64,000 nucleotides of DNA from Desulfovibrio sp. (GTDB lineage: Bacteria > Desulfobacterota > Desulfovibrionia > Desulfovibrionales > Desulfovibrionaceae), in the NCBI GenBank assembly GCA_016208105.1, contig JACQYS010000011.1:93060-157059 (forward strand). The letters run 5' to 3'. The position numbers were made by a program, and so were the translations under genes. This document shows, in pieces, positions 1-8,380 of this stretch. Numbering within the stretch: position 1 is the first letter of the stretch; each line of letters starts with the position of its first letter. Below the pieces are notes generated by a model that worked only from the letters and a program-made list of their open reading frames with translations, was not told where the DNA came from and ran no database searches.

Positions 1-1183
1 CGCCCCGGACAGGCTCGCATCGCATGGATACCCATATGGGCGCCCCGTTACGCAGTGCCGGAACATCCAATTCGAAGCCGACACCGGTTTGTACGCTCTC
101 CAGCGCTGCGGAATGGATACGCTCCCAGGAATCGACCGGATAGAGCGTGCCCCGCTGCGCCGTGAAGTCCTGCAAGTTGTTGGTTTCGTCCAGGCCGAAT
201 ATGGCACGCGCTTCCTCGGAACCCACCGTGGTGCCCGTGGCCGCTTCCCAATACCAGCTGCCCACCCGGGCCACGCGCTGGGCCTCACTGAGTTCCGATG
301 CGATATCCTTGAGTTCCTGCTGGGCTTTAAGGTGCAAGAGCTCGCTGCTGGCCCGGGTGCCCACCAGGCTCAAGACGGTTTCCGCAAGGTGGGTACGCGT
401 GAACGGAGTTTTCCAGATAAGGGCGATGAGGCCGATGGGGTTGTGTTCCAGGTCCCAGAGGGTGATGCCGACGTAACTTTCGGCAGCCATCTGTTGCAGA
501 ACCTCATCGTTGGGAAAGAGCGCCCGGACATCGCGCGGAAAGCAACAGACCGTTTTTCCGACCACATCTCCGCATGGAGTGTCCTTCAATGTGTAGGTGA
601 CGTTGTCTTCGAATTTTCCATTGAAATACATGGACAGTGTCGTGGCGTTCAGCAAGGCCCCATCAAGCTTGTCGATGCACACGAAATCGGCTTTCAGCGT
701 GTCAGCGAGAAACTTCGCCGTATCGTTGAAGAACTGCCCGCTGGACTGTTTTGGCGTGTATGTGGCCAGGAACAAAAGCGTGTCTTCGGTCAGTTTGCTT
801 TCAGTTATGTCCTGAATCGCCCCGTAGAGAACATACTCGTCCGGGTCGTCGCCATGATCGCAGCGGAAGGTCTCTCGTAGCCATAAAACAGAGCCGTCCT
901 TATGGGTCAGACGGAAATGCTCCTGCCCGGATTCGCCGGGCTTTATGCTTTGGAGACGCTCGGCAACGCCTTGCCTGTCCTCGGGGTATACATGGCCAAG
1001 CCAGCAGCCGTCTGCCAGGAGTTCGGCCACGCTGTAGCCCGTCACCTCGTCCACGGCGCCGCCGATCCAGTCGATGCGGTAAGGGGCCGTCCCCTTGCGC
1101 CGGCAAAGGTGGTGGAAGCTCGACGAGAGGGCCAGGAGTTTGTTCAGGTGCTGCTGGGAGACCCCATGCAACAAGTTGCCCAT
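1..1183 (-). CDS. PAS-GAF-PAS sensor protein, 3' end beyond the left edge
   Basis: A frame read leftward from ATG at 1183 stays open for 394 codons to the window edge, so the C-terminus is missing. The start is well set: AAGGA lies about 6 bases upstream and an in-frame TAA comes just before it. Residues about 30-130 form a PAS_3-type fold ending in the usual D-I-T-E-S-K exit. Residues about 135-290 look like a GAF domain, with a Cys-Cys pair near the middle. A second PAS starts near 305, with the R-V-G-S-W-Y-W signature. There is no signal peptide or membrane segment in the visible part, so it is probably a cytoplasmic sensor. The output module (histidine kinase, GGDEF or other) lies outside the window and cannot be named. 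Confidence 0.8.
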   Translation of the reverse strand, partial: MGNLLHGVSQQHLNKLLALSSSFHHLCRRKGTAPYRIDWIGGAVDEVTGYSVAELLADGCWLGHVYPEDRQGVAERLQSIKPGESGQEHFRLTHKDGSVLWLRETFRCDHGDDPDEYVLYGAIQDITESKLTEDTLLFLATYTPKQSSGQFFNDTAKFLADTLKADFVCIDKLDGALLNATTLSMYFNGKFEDNVTYTLKDTPCGDVVGKTVCCFPRDVRALFPNDEVLQQMAAESYVGITLWDLEHNPIGLIALIWKTPFTRTHLAETVLSLVGTRASSELLHLKAQQELKDIASELSEAQRVARVGSWYWEAATGTTVGSEEARAIFGLDETNNLQDFTAQRGTLYPVDSWERIHSAALESVQTGVGFELDVPALRNGAPIWVSMRCEPVRG

Positions 1184-1527
1184 AGATTGTCCTTAGGCTG
1201 CGAAGGTCTGTATGGTTTCAGTTTGAGTGTACCATGATTGCCATTGAAAGCAATGAAAGGAGAACGACTTGGCCTTGTTTTGGGGCAGCTGGGCAAGAAT
1301 TCCCGCTGACACCAGAAAGGCACAGGGCTCGGGCCTGTGGGCGTAAGCCCTTGTCGTCCTGGATACCATGGCAGGATAAATGAGACAGGCTGGCCGGTGC
1401 ATGCCGTGTATTCCAGCCGTGTGGAGCGCCAATATACCTGAGGCATGCGGGCGTACGATTTGTTTTTCCATGCGCAGTGAAACGATTTGGTATATCGTAA
1501 GCGTAAACCCATACCCGGAGGTGCTTC
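1184..1527. other. Intergenic region between divergent genes
   Basis: This 344-base gap separates the left-edge sensor gene (leftward) from the small exported protein (rightward). I see no convincing gene in it. Just before the right-hand gene there is a TGG-TATATC stretch (1489-1497) that could be an extended -10 element, but no good -35 sits at the right distance. Confidence 0.4.
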
Positions 1528-1926
1528 ATGCGCAAATGGCTCGCTTTGGTTCTGATGGTCCTTTTTGTGTGCGCCGCTTCGGCCGCGCTGGCCGCTGACC
1601 CCACGAACCTGGTCGGCACCTGGGAGGGCGCCACCGCGGTGCACTCGGCCAAGGCCGGGTATCTTACCGGCAAGATGGTTCTCACGGTCGAGGGCCAACA
1701 GGGCAGCGTGTTCAATGGGAGCAAAACATACATACAGGCGGCCACCAAGAAAACCAGGGCCGAGAAATTCAGCGGCTCCATAAGCTCCGACGGCCGGATC
1801 CTCATCGCGGACCACGAGGAGGGCTTCATGGTAGGAACCATCACCAAGGACGGAGAGATGGAGCTGCAATACGCCCATCAAGGCAAGAACGCCGTTGCCG
1901 TGCGGATGCTGCTCAAGAAGAAGTAA
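1528..1926 (+). CDS. Small exported protein of unknown function
   Basis: 132 residues. GGAGGTG sits 5-6 bases before the ATG. The first 22 residues are a classic Sec signal peptide (basic start, hydrophobic core, A-L-A-A cleavage region). The mature part begins with L-V-G-T-W-E-G and is followed by alternating beta-strand-like segments (K-M-V-L-T-V, G-S-V-F-N-G, G-R-I-L-I-A-D), as in small periplasmic beta-sandwich or barrel proteins. It ends in a lysine run. It has no Cys in the mature part and no recognisable catalytic motif. It stands alone, with a hairpin just downstream. I do not recognise the family; a periplasmic or outer-membrane-associated role is inferred only from the signal peptide. 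Confidence 0.8.
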   Translation: MRKWLALVLMVLFVCAASAALAADPTNLVGTWEGATAVHSAKAGYLTGKMVLTVEGQQGSVFNGSKTYIQAATKKTRAEKFSGSISSDGRILIADHEEGFMVGTITKDGEMELQYAHQGKNAVAVRMLLKKK

Positions 1927-1950
1927 AGAACCCCCAGCACATACAATTTC

Positions 1951-1982
1951 GTGCCCGGCTTCCCCTTCGGGAGGTCGGGCAC
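1951..1982 (+). terminator. Hairpin after the small exported protein gene
   Basis: Two 14-base arms (GTGCCCGGCTTCCC and GGGAGGTCGGGCAC) pair over their full length with two G-T wobbles around a CTTC loop, 24 bases after the stop codon. There is no clear T-run after it, so it may be a terminator that works poorly alone or a 3'-end stabiliser. Confidence 0.5.
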
Positions 1983-2137
1983 GCCCTTACACGCGCTGAC
2001 AAATCCGCAGGACTGGTGCGTGAAGGTAAGCCCGGTTATAAAGAACCTGGCCGGTGTGTTCAGGTCTTTTGCAAGCTCATTCCGGCCTGGCCGCAACCTT
2101 TAGTGTCTTATGCGTGCGGCAAGGGAGAACGTGCCCC

Positions 2138-2578
2138 ATGATACGCCAGCTCTCGGTCTGCCTTCTTCTGTACTTTCTCGTGTTTGTGAACCAGATCGTC
2201 GTGCATTCGTACATCCTGCATGCTTCCGTACGGAACAGGGCCAGGAATGCTGTGGATGGAGAGCTGGTGAATGCGCTGGACTACTTGTTTCGCACCATGG
2301 CCGTTATAGTGTCTTGCCATTTGGTGAACATAACCATGTGGGCCATTGTCTTTCTGGTTATTGGCGTAACAGAAGACTTTGAGATGTCTTTCTACGTATC
2401 CATAACCAATTATACCACGCTTGGCACCGGCGACGTGGTGTTGCCGAAGCAGTGGAACCTGCTGGCACCCTTCGAGGCGCTGTGCGGGATAATAATGTTC
2501 GCCTGGTCCATTTCGTTTTTCTACTCCATTCACCAATACATCATGACCAAGCGCCTTGATCTCGGGAAAATCAACTGA
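2138..2578 (+). CDS. Two-helix potassium-channel-like membrane protein
   Basis: 146 residues from ATG 2138, preceded by AGGGAG; an earlier in-frame start at 2054 would add a non-hydrophobic leader and is less likely. The protein has an N-terminal helix (residues about 4-22), a second hydrophobic stretch (about 48-72), a pore-like segment with T-T-L-G-T-G-D, and a last helix (about 110-130). T-x-G-T-G-D resembles the T-V-G-Y-G-D selectivity filter of Ion_trans_2 channels but has Thr in place of Tyr. The extra N-terminal helix and the missing cytoplasmic RCK domain make it a minimal channel. Ion selectivity is uncertain because of the filter change. It is convergent with the amidohydrolase operon. 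Confidence 0.75.
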   Translation: MIRQLSVCLLLYFLVFVNQIVVHSYILHASVRNRARNAVDGELVNALDYLFRTMAVIVSCHLVNITMWAIVFLVIGVTEDFEMSFYVSITNYTTLGTGDVVLPKQWNLLAPFEALCGIIMFAWSISFFYSIHQYIMTKRLDLGKIN

Positions 2579-2604
2579 CGCACCTCCCGGTGCAGAGGCT
2601 GTCG

Positions 2605-2637
2605 GAAAAAAGCGGGCCGGGTTGAAACCCCGGCCCG
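2605..2637 (-). terminator. Intrinsic terminator of the amidohydrolase operon
   Basis: Read on the minus strand, GGGCCGGG pairs with CCCGGCCC across a 7-base loop and is followed directly by GCTTTTTT. It lies about 60 bases past the stop of the last gene in the operon that starts at 7524. Confidence 0.85.
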
Positions 2638-2697
2638 GATACGCAGCCCCCCACACCGAATTGAGGGCGCCGTAGGTCCGCTCCGATACGTCACATC

Positions 2698-4434
2698 TTA
2701 TTTCGACTCGTAAACCACCTTGCCGCCGACAATGGTCTTGACCACAGTGATGTCCGCGATCTTTTCCTTGGGCATGGTCAGCAAATCGCCCGAGATCACC
2801 GTCATGTCGGCTAATTTGCCGGGTTCGATGGAGCCTCTGGAATCGGCCTCGCCCATGGCCTTCGCCCCCCAGACGGTCCACATCTTAAGTGCCTCCTCGG
2901 GCGTGAGCGCCTGCTCGGGCTCAAAAAGTCCCATGTCGGACTGGCGGGTCACCACCGCGGCCATGGCCTTGAAGGGGTTTATGTTGCCAAGGTAGATGCC
3001 CGTCATGTCGCTGCTGGCGGCGGGCTCCAAGCCGGCGTCCACCATGGAGCGGAACTTGAAACCGGTGGCGGCCAGCTTCGGGTCCATGTTCTCGAAGTCG
3101 GCCTTCACAAGCTCCGAGAGCCAGATGGGCTGGACCACCACGCGAAGCCCGCTCTTCATCATCTGTTTGGCCCGGGCGAGCTGTTCGTCTTTGAGCTGGA
3201 ACATGCCGAAGTGCTCGATGCGCATGATGGGCGCGGGGGTACCTGCCTTGAGAAGCGCGTCGTAGGCGTCAAGGCCCATGGTCACCGCCTTGTCGCCGGA
3301 GCAATGGATCATGCTGATCACGCCGTTCTTGGCCGCGATGGCCGCGAAGCGGTTGGCGCCAGCCTGGTCCGTCACCAGCGTTCCCCGGTTTCCGACCGGG
3401 TCGGTGTCGGCATGGCCCACGTAGGGCTCGCACATGTAGCCGGTGCGGGCGTCGTTTTCGCCGTCAATCCAGTCCTTTATGGCCGCGAACTTGTACCAGG
3501 ACGGATCAGCCTCCTTGGGCATGCGAAAACCGCTCACGTCCTCGGGCATGTTCTTGGCGTTGGACGAGGTCCACACCGAGGTGCTGAAGCGGATGGTGGG
3601 TTTGACGCCGGTCTTCGCCACCGCCTGGAGAACGGGCAGGGCCGTGGCCGGGGTGATGGCCATGAGCGAGGTGAACCCGTTCTGGTTCCAGAACGACTGG
3701 ATGCCCGTGGTGTAGAAGCGTTCCAGGTCCTTCACTGTCGGGTTGGTGGGGACATCGGCCTGGGCGTCGGCCAGGGCTCCGGTGGGCTCGCCATTCTGGT
3801 CCATGATGACGGTGGTTCCGTGCTGGAGCTTGGTGACGCCCTTGGTTATGCCAAGCAGTTTAAGTGCCGGGGAGTTCACCACGCACAGATGCGCGCCGTC
3901 GGCCAGAACCACGGGGTTGTCCGGGGCAACCGAGTCAAGCTCCGCCTTGGTGGGCAGCCGCTTTTCCTCGAACTTGTTCTGGCTGGCCGAGGCGCAGGCC
4001 ACGAAGACCCACTCGCCCTTGGGCGTCTTCTTGACCCACTCCGCGATGTTTTCGAGGGCCTGCTTGACGGACTTGGTCCCCGGATACCTGGCATCCACCC
4101 AGTTGTCCTTTAAGAACACCGTCTCCATGGGGTGGCAATGGGCGTCGATAAGCCCGGGCAGAACCGTCTTGCCGCCCAGGTCGACCAGCTGGGTGGCCGG
4201 GCCTGCGAGTTTCTTCATCTCCTCGTTGGTCCCGACGGCCAGGAATTTGCCGTCAGCCACGCAGACAGCCTGGGCGATGGCCCCCCCGGGGCCCATCGTG
4301 ACCACCTTGGCATTGAAGAACACGGTGTCCGGGGGTGCGGCGTAGGCGGGCAGCGTTGCCAGACCCGCAAGCATGACGGCCAGGGACAGTATCCCCGGAA
4401 CGCACAATCGCCATAATGAACGAAAAGCTCGCAT
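2698..4434 (-). CDS. Exported metal-dependent amidohydrolase, YtcJ-like
   Basis: 578 residues from ATG 4434, with GAGGAG 6 bases upstream. A signal peptide of about 32 residues ends in A-Y-A. The mature part begins with the beta-strand domain typical of the Amidohydrolase_3 family (T-V-F-F-N-A-K-V-V-T). The metal motif D-A-H-C-H-P is at residues 98-102. Later come H-C-S-G-D, R-I-E-H and S-S-D, matching the other metal and substrate positions of the YtcJ group, which hydrolyses N-acyl or amide bonds in small molecules. Export is less usual for this family. It is the last gene of a four-gene leftward operon, 62 bases after the SphA-like barrel gene, and probably processes a product released by the Ntn hydrolase upstream. 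The substrate is unknown. Confidence 0.88.
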   Translation of the reverse strand: MRAFRSLWRLCVPGILSLAVMLAGLATLPAYAAPPDTVFFNAKVVTMGPGGAIAQAVCVADGKFLAVGTNEEMKKLAGPATQLVDLGGKTVLPGLIDAHCHPMETVFLKDNWVDARYPGTKSVKQALENIAEWVKKTPKGEWVFVACASASQNKFEEKRLPTKAELDSVAPDNPVVLADGAHLCVVNSPALKLLGITKGVTKLQHGTTVIMDQNGEPTGALADAQADVPTNPTVKDLERFYTTGIQSFWNQNGFTSLMAITPATALPVLQAVAKTGVKPTIRFSTSVWTSSNAKNMPEDVSGFRMPKEADPSWYKFAAIKDWIDGENDARTGYMCEPYVGHADTDPVGNRGTLVTDQAGANRFAAIAAKNGVISMIHCSGDKAVTMGLDAYDALLKAGTPAPIMRIEHFGMFQLKDEQLARAKQMMKSGLRVVVQPIWLSELVKADFENMDPKLAATGFKFRSMVDAGLEPAASSDMTGIYLGNINPFKAMAAVVTRQSDMGLFEPEQALTPEEALKMWTVWGAKAMGEADSRGSIEPGKLADMTVISGDLLTMPKEKIADITVVKTIVGGKVVYESK

Positions 4435-4496
4435 GGCGTTCTCCTCGATGATGGTTGGCTTAAAGGCTCTCCTCTTTCGGTCCCGCGTGGCCCGGC

Positions 4497-5480
4497 CTAG
4501 AACTTCACGGCGAAGGACCCGTAGATGACGTCACCCGTGAGCCTATTCTGCCCGCCGATGTCGTGGATCCACTTGGCGATGAAGCTCACGTCCTTGCCGA
4601 AAACGGGCGTGGTGTAGCTTACCAGCGGGCCAATGCCTGTGCTGGAGGAGTTGTAGGGCCCCATGGTTGCGCCCTTGCCCGAGTCCGGCGTGGTCTGCGC
4701 CACAACGTAGCCAACGGCCCCGAAGGCGAAGCGCTCGTTGTAGTGGTAGGCGGCTGTCCAATCCAGGTGGAACTGGTTGCCGGACAGGTACTTGGTGGCG
4801 GTGTTTTCGCTGTTTATCATGTAGCCGGCATTGAGCGATATCTCGTACCCCTTTTTGCTCAGCCACGTGAAGGCCACGTTGCCGTCGAAGGAGAAGTAAC
4901 CCATGCCCAGGTTGGTGAGCACCTTCTTGTCGAAGTAGCCGGTGGGGAGAAAGACCGTGGGCATGAGCGCCAGATGGCATTCTCCGAAGCTCCAGGCGGC
5001 CACCGGGGTTATGAAGATGTCGGAGAGCCCACCCCTGTTGCCGTCGCCGGTTTTTGAAAAACTGTGGCCCTTGCCCCGTGGGTCGAAGATGTTCACGTTG
5101 CCGCCCACGTTGGTGTTTATGATGACCGGTACGCCAACGGCCAGGCCCAGGAGTCCCCCAATGGCCGGCACGTCCGCCACGTAGGAGAGCTTGGTGAGGT
5201 TCAGCACCGTGTAGGCGTTCAACTGGCCGTAGACGTAGCCTCCCTTGAAGGCCTGCTTCAGGCTCTGGGCCATGTAGATGGTGTCGTTTCGAACGTAGAA
5301 GCCTTCCCCGGGAATAAGCCCCATGAGGAAGTCGCCGTAGGCGCCCTGGATGTAGTGGCTGGTTCCGCCCTCGGTGGCGCGCGAATCCACGGCGAAGGCC
5401 GTGAGCAGCGTGGCCGCGCACAACGCCATGAGAGCTGCGCGGCCAAGCCGATGAGTCAGCATGTGCAGGTTCCGTAACAT
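4497..5480 (-). CDS. SphA-like outer membrane barrel protein
   Basis: 327 residues from ATG 5480, with AAGGGG 6-7 bases upstream. A signal peptide of about 35 residues is followed by E-G-G-T-S-H-Y-I-Q-G-A-Y-G-D-F. This opening, and later phrases such as L-P-T-G-Y-F and N-S-E-N, are typical of the SphA family (COG4313, phenol meta-pathway-associated outer membrane proteins). Alternating amphipathic strands run to a terminal Phe (A-V-K-F), the usual C-terminal signature of an outer membrane beta-barrel. The family is thought to take up aromatic or hydrophobic compounds. It lies between the amide hydrolase and amidohydrolase genes of the same operon, which suggests a channel for their substrate or product. 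That role is inference. Confidence 0.82.
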   Translation of the reverse strand: MLRNLHMLTHRLGRAALMALCAATLLTAFAVDSRATEGGTSHYIQGAYGDFLMGLIPGEGFYVRNDTIYMAQSLKQAFKGGYVYGQLNAYTVLNLTKLSYVADVPAIGGLLGLAVGVPVIINTNVGGNVNIFDPRGKGHSFSKTGDGNRGGLSDIFITPVAAWSFGECHLALMPTVFLPTGYFDKKVLTNLGMGYFSFDGNVAFTWLSKKGYEISLNAGYMINSENTATKYLSGNQFHLDWTAAYHYNERFAFGAVGYVVAQTTPDSGKGATMGPYNSSSTGIGPLVSYTTPVFGKDVSFIAKWIHDIGGQNRLTGDVIYGSFAVKF

Positions 5481-5524
5481 AGTAAGCCCCTTGCGATATT
5501 TTTTATGACGATTTCCGCCACGGA

Positions 5525-6622
5525 TTACTGCGGCATGGGTTTGGCCGCAGCCGAAACATCGGGATAGTCCGCGGGCTTGTTGATGGCGATGCTCATGGGT
5601 GACTTGGCCCCGGCCAGGGCCTTGGTCAGATCCACATAGCTCCAGTTCTTGTTGTCGTAGGTGCGGTAGTAGTAGCGCTTGCGGGCCACGTCGGCCACCA
5701 CGGTCCAGTCCGTGATCTCGAGGTCGACCCCGGTGGCGGTTTTCTGGCGCACCGAGCCCACGGGGATGTCCACGTTGTTTATTATGGTCATGGCCAGGGT
5801 GACGCCCGCATCGGGCCCGGTCACGGGTTCGGCGGTCTGGGTCAGGGCCACCATGCGCACGAAGCGGCTGGGGGAGGTGAAGTCGCCGGGGAGGCCCAGC
5901 AGGCCGGAGCCCTGGCTGAAGGGCAGGACCTTCACACCGCTCATGGTCGTGCCATTGGCGTTGTCCGGGGAGAGGTTGACGTAGTTGGAGAGGTTGGTGA
6001 GCATCCAGTCGAAGTTGGGGGAGTTGGTCAGTACGCCTATGGGGTTGTCGTGGAGCTTCAATGCGCCGTCCACGTATTCGATCACCAGGCTTTCGCCGGT
6101 GGCGTCGTGCACGGTGAAGTGCAGGGGAGTGGCGCCTGTTTTCTCCATTGGGCCCTGGCACACGGTAGCCGACTTGATGCCCTTGCGCACTTCGGCCACG
6201 GTGGCGAAGCTAGAAAGCAGCCAGGTGTTCACCTCGAACTGGGCCAGGGTGGAGGAGGCCTTGGCGGACGAGTAGGGCTGGTATTTGACGTAGGCGGGGA
6301 TGTAGAGGCTGCCCACGATGAGGCCCTTTTCGTTCATGCCGTCGGTTACGATGGGAACGCCCTCCACGTTCATGCCCACGAACCCGTACTTGGCGGTCCA
6401 TTTCATGCCCCGGGACTGACCGTCGGGCAGGGTTCCCTGATATTTCGAGCCCTTGGGGACCACGCACACGCTAGAGGGGAAGTTGGCGAACTCCATTGTC
6501 CTGGCGTAGATCACGGCCCCATCCGCGGTTTTCAGGCGGATGCTGGTGCAGGCCTGGGCGGGCTGGAACCAGGCCAGCAGGGCGAAGGCAAGAAGGCATG
6601 GAATCAGGAAGTATCTCGACAT
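5525..6622 (-). CDS. Exported Ntn-type linear amide hydrolase (choloylglycine hydrolase family)
   Basis: 365 residues from ATG 6622, with AAGGAGA upstream. The signal peptide ends A-Q-A and the next residue, Cys25, would be the N-terminal nucleophile of an Ntn hydrolase, so cleavage by signal peptidase would create the active enzyme. C-T-S-I-R, A-R-T-M-E, G-M-N-E-K-G-L and T-N-S-P-N-F-D-W are hallmarks of the choloylglycine hydrolase / penicillin V acylase family (linear amide C-N hydrolases). Members cleave bile salts, penicillin V or N-acyl homoserine lactones; this sequence alone does not decide which. It is the second gene of the operon, 23 bases after the barrel gene and 44 bases before the SphA-like gene. 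Confidence 0.88.
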   Translation of the reverse strand: MSRYFLIPCLLAFALLAWFQPAQACTSIRLKTADGAVIYARTMEFANFPSSVCVVPKGSKYQGTLPDGQSRGMKWTAKYGFVGMNVEGVPIVTDGMNEKGLIVGSLYIPAYVKYQPYSSAKASSTLAQFEVNTWLLSSFATVAEVRKGIKSATVCQGPMEKTGATPLHFTVHDATGESLVIEYVDGALKLHDNPIGVLTNSPNFDWMLTNLSNYVNLSPDNANGTTMSGVKVLPFSQGSGLLGLPGDFTSPSRFVRMVALTQTAEPVTGPDAGVTLAMTIINNVDIPVGSVRQKTATGVDLEITDWTVVADVARKRYYYRTYDNKNWSYVDLTKALAGAKSPMSIAINKPADYPDVSAAAKPMPQ

Positions 6623-6645
6623 GACATTCTCCTTGGCTGTGTTCT

Positions 6646-7524
6646 TTAAAAGAGTTTCGGCAGAATCGGGGTCACGGTGAACTTGAAGGTCCATTCGTTG
6701 CCCGGGATGTTGCGGGGGCGAACCACGGAATAGTCGGCCTCGATGCCGAACTTCACAGGCACCTTGCCCACCTGCACCAGCTTGGACACGCCAAGGCCCA
6801 CGGGCACTGTCCAGCGGTCCTCGGCCTTGGACTGCATCCAGTCGACGAGGATGTTGGGAGCCATGCCCACCTGCCACGTGGGCGCGGGGGAATACCAGAT
6901 GAAGTACTGGGCCTTGGTGAGGCTCACGTTTCTGCGTTTGGCATCCCCGCCAATGGACCACCAGTGCTGCGGGAACACGCCGACAACCCATTTTTCGTCC
7001 ATGTAGAGCGCGGCCACGGCCGGGCCGAGCTGCCACTTGCCGTTGCCAAGGTGCTTGTCCGTGGCCGTGGGGAAGATGGCGGTGGGGCCTGCTCCGAAGA
7101 TGAAGCCGGAGGACTGCTGGCTGTTGGGAGTGAGCAGGGCCATGAATTCTATGTCGCCAAGCCCGAACTTGTAGTCCACCTTGGAGAGTCCGGCCTCGTA
7201 GGGAGAGTTGTAGATGGGAATAACCGGCCTGGTGATAAGGCGTAGGTCGCTTGAAAGGTCGAAGGTGAGCACCGGCTGGAAGTTCCAGTTGAACTGTAGC
7301 TTGGGGTCGCTGTAGAGCTTGCCTTTTTCCGACTGAATGAGGTTGAAGTTGAACTGGTTGGCGATCATCCACAGATCGCCCACCGGGTTCGAGGATTGCT
7401 GGGTGAGCTTCTGGAGGTCCTTGTCACCGCCGGGCGCCGCTTCTTGGGCGAAAGACGCCTGGTGACAGACGCCAAGCAGCACAAACAACAGTGCCGCAGC
7501 CCATGTTTTGGGGGTCATTTTCAA
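6646..7524 (-). CDS. Exported outer-membrane-type protein, first gene of the amide-hydrolysis operon
   Basis: 292 residues. The preferred start is TTG at 7524, because GGAGG lies 7 bases before it; the ATG two codons later (7518) is 13 bases from GGAGG. A signal peptide of about 26 residues ends S-F-A. The mature protein has many short amphipathic strands rich in Trp, Tyr and Phe, separated by turns such as N-S-P-Y-E-A-G-L-S-K, and ends in Lys-Leu-Phe with a terminal aromatic residue, all consistent with an outer membrane beta-barrel. Similar proteins are often annotated only as transporter-like or neuromedin-U-like. With the second barrel gene it probably brackets the hydrolases of the operon. 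The divergent XRE gene starts about 235 bases away. Confidence 0.8.
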   Translation of the reverse strand: MKMTPKTWAAALLFVLLGVCHQASFAQEAAPGGDKDLQKLTQQSSNPVGDLWMIANQFNFNLIQSEKGKLYSDPKLQFNWNFQPVLTFDLSSDLRLITRPVIPIYNSPYEAGLSKVDYKFGLGDIEFMALLTPNSQQSSGFIFGAGPTAIFPTATDKHLGNGKWQLGPAVAALYMDEKWVVGVFPQHWWSIGGDAKRRNVSLTKAQYFIWYSPAPTWQVGMAPNILVDWMQSKAEDRWTVPVGLGVSKLVQVGKVPVKFGIEADYSVVRPRNIPGNEWTFKFTVTPILPKLF

Positions 7525-7759
7525 GTTCTGGCCTCCACAGGGTTGGTACGTCGTTATGGCTTGGTTGCCGGGATGCGAGATCAGTCGTCATCTGGTTTCG
7601 GTAAACCAACCAGCTAAAACAGGGCGTACGAAATCCTGTCTGGCCCATTGTGATGGGAGTGGGGTATTTTATTACGAATTGCAGGAGGGAAGGCAAGCCC
7701 GAAGAATACGGAAGAAGCGGGGGGTTGTCTTGCGCGCACGTTTCAATTTATCTGCGCGC

Positions 7760-8008
7760 ATGACCAATACGAACGACACCATACCCCAGGAAGTGATCGA
7801 CCTGGCGGGAAACGGGCGAAAGAGCCTCTGCCGGGCCTGGCGCGAGCATCTTGGGCTTGCCAAGGAAGAGGTGGCCAGGAGGATGGGCATATCGCCCGCG
7901 GCGCTTGAGCAGATAGAGGCCCGCACGGCCAAACCGCGCAAGGCCACTTTGAGCAAGGTGGCCACGGCTCTCGGACTGACTGTCGAGCAGCTGTGCATGA
8001 AAACCTGA
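7760..8008 (+). CDS. Small XRE-family DNA-binding protein
   Basis: 82 residues from ATG 7760. Nearly the whole protein is one helix-turn-helix of the Cro/C1 type: W-R-E-H-L-G-L-A-K-E-E-V-A-R-R-M-G, then S-P-A-A-L-E-Q-I-E, then T-L-S-K-V-A-T-A-L-G-L-T-V-E-Q-L. No strong ribosome site precedes the ATG; an in-frame TTG at 7733 or a start near AGGAGGG (7682-7688) is possible. It is divergent from the exported hydrolase operon, so it may control that operon, but no operator could be identified. The family usually acts as a dimeric repressor. Confidence 0.75.
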   Translation: MTNTNDTIPQEVIDLAGNGRKSLCRAWREHLGLAKEEVARRMGISPAALEQIEARTAKPRKATLSKVATALGLTVEQLCMKT

Positions 8009-8116
8009 CGCCACGGCCAAGCGCCCTCGACATGGTTGACCAAACACGTTGTCGGTGTCAGGGATACTCATGATGGCCCTTCGGGCCTCGAAAAGCCAAC
8101 GATCACAGGAGCTACC

Positions 8117-8380
8117 ATGCGCGCCATCGCCATCTTAAGCCTGCTCGCCCTCGTGGCCTGCGCCACTCCCGCAAAAAAACCCGCCTACGACGCTGCCGAT
8201 GCCAACAAGGACGGGAAGATCTCCCGCCAGGAATTCAGGAATCTGTTCAAAGACAACGCCCAGGACAAGGCCGACGAGATGTTCAACCGCCACGACACCA
8301 ACCGCGACGGCAATCTCACCGGCCCCGAGTACGACCTCTGGGACGTGGTGGGCTCGGACGACAGCCTGCGCCCCTGGTAG
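8117..8380 (+). CDS. EF-hand lipoprotein, small
   Basis: 87 residues from ATG 8117, with AGGAG 6 bases upstream. The N-terminus is a short signal peptide with L-V-A-C, a probable lipobox, so the mature protein would begin with lipidated Cys15. Two EF-hand loops follow: D-A-N-K-D-G-K-I-S-R-Q-E-F and D-T-N-R-D-G-N-L-T-G-P-E-Y, both with the expected oxygen ligands and a central Gly. The pair should bind calcium in the envelope. It ends with a Trp. It stands alone between the XRE gene and a DUF389 gene. Confidence 0.85.
   Translation: MRAIAILSLLALVACATPAKKPAYDAADANKDGKISRQEFRNLFKDNAQDKADEMFNRHDTNRDGNLTGPEYDLWDVVGSDDSLRPW

Noticed and set aside
1261..1360. Short frame after AAAGGAGAACGAC near 1255
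   Set aside because: It would need a TTG start, is only about 25 codons and shows no coding character.
7555..7580. Sigma-54 promoter in front of the amide operon
   Set aside because: TGGC and TGC are present but the GG-GC spacing is too short and the strand is wrong.
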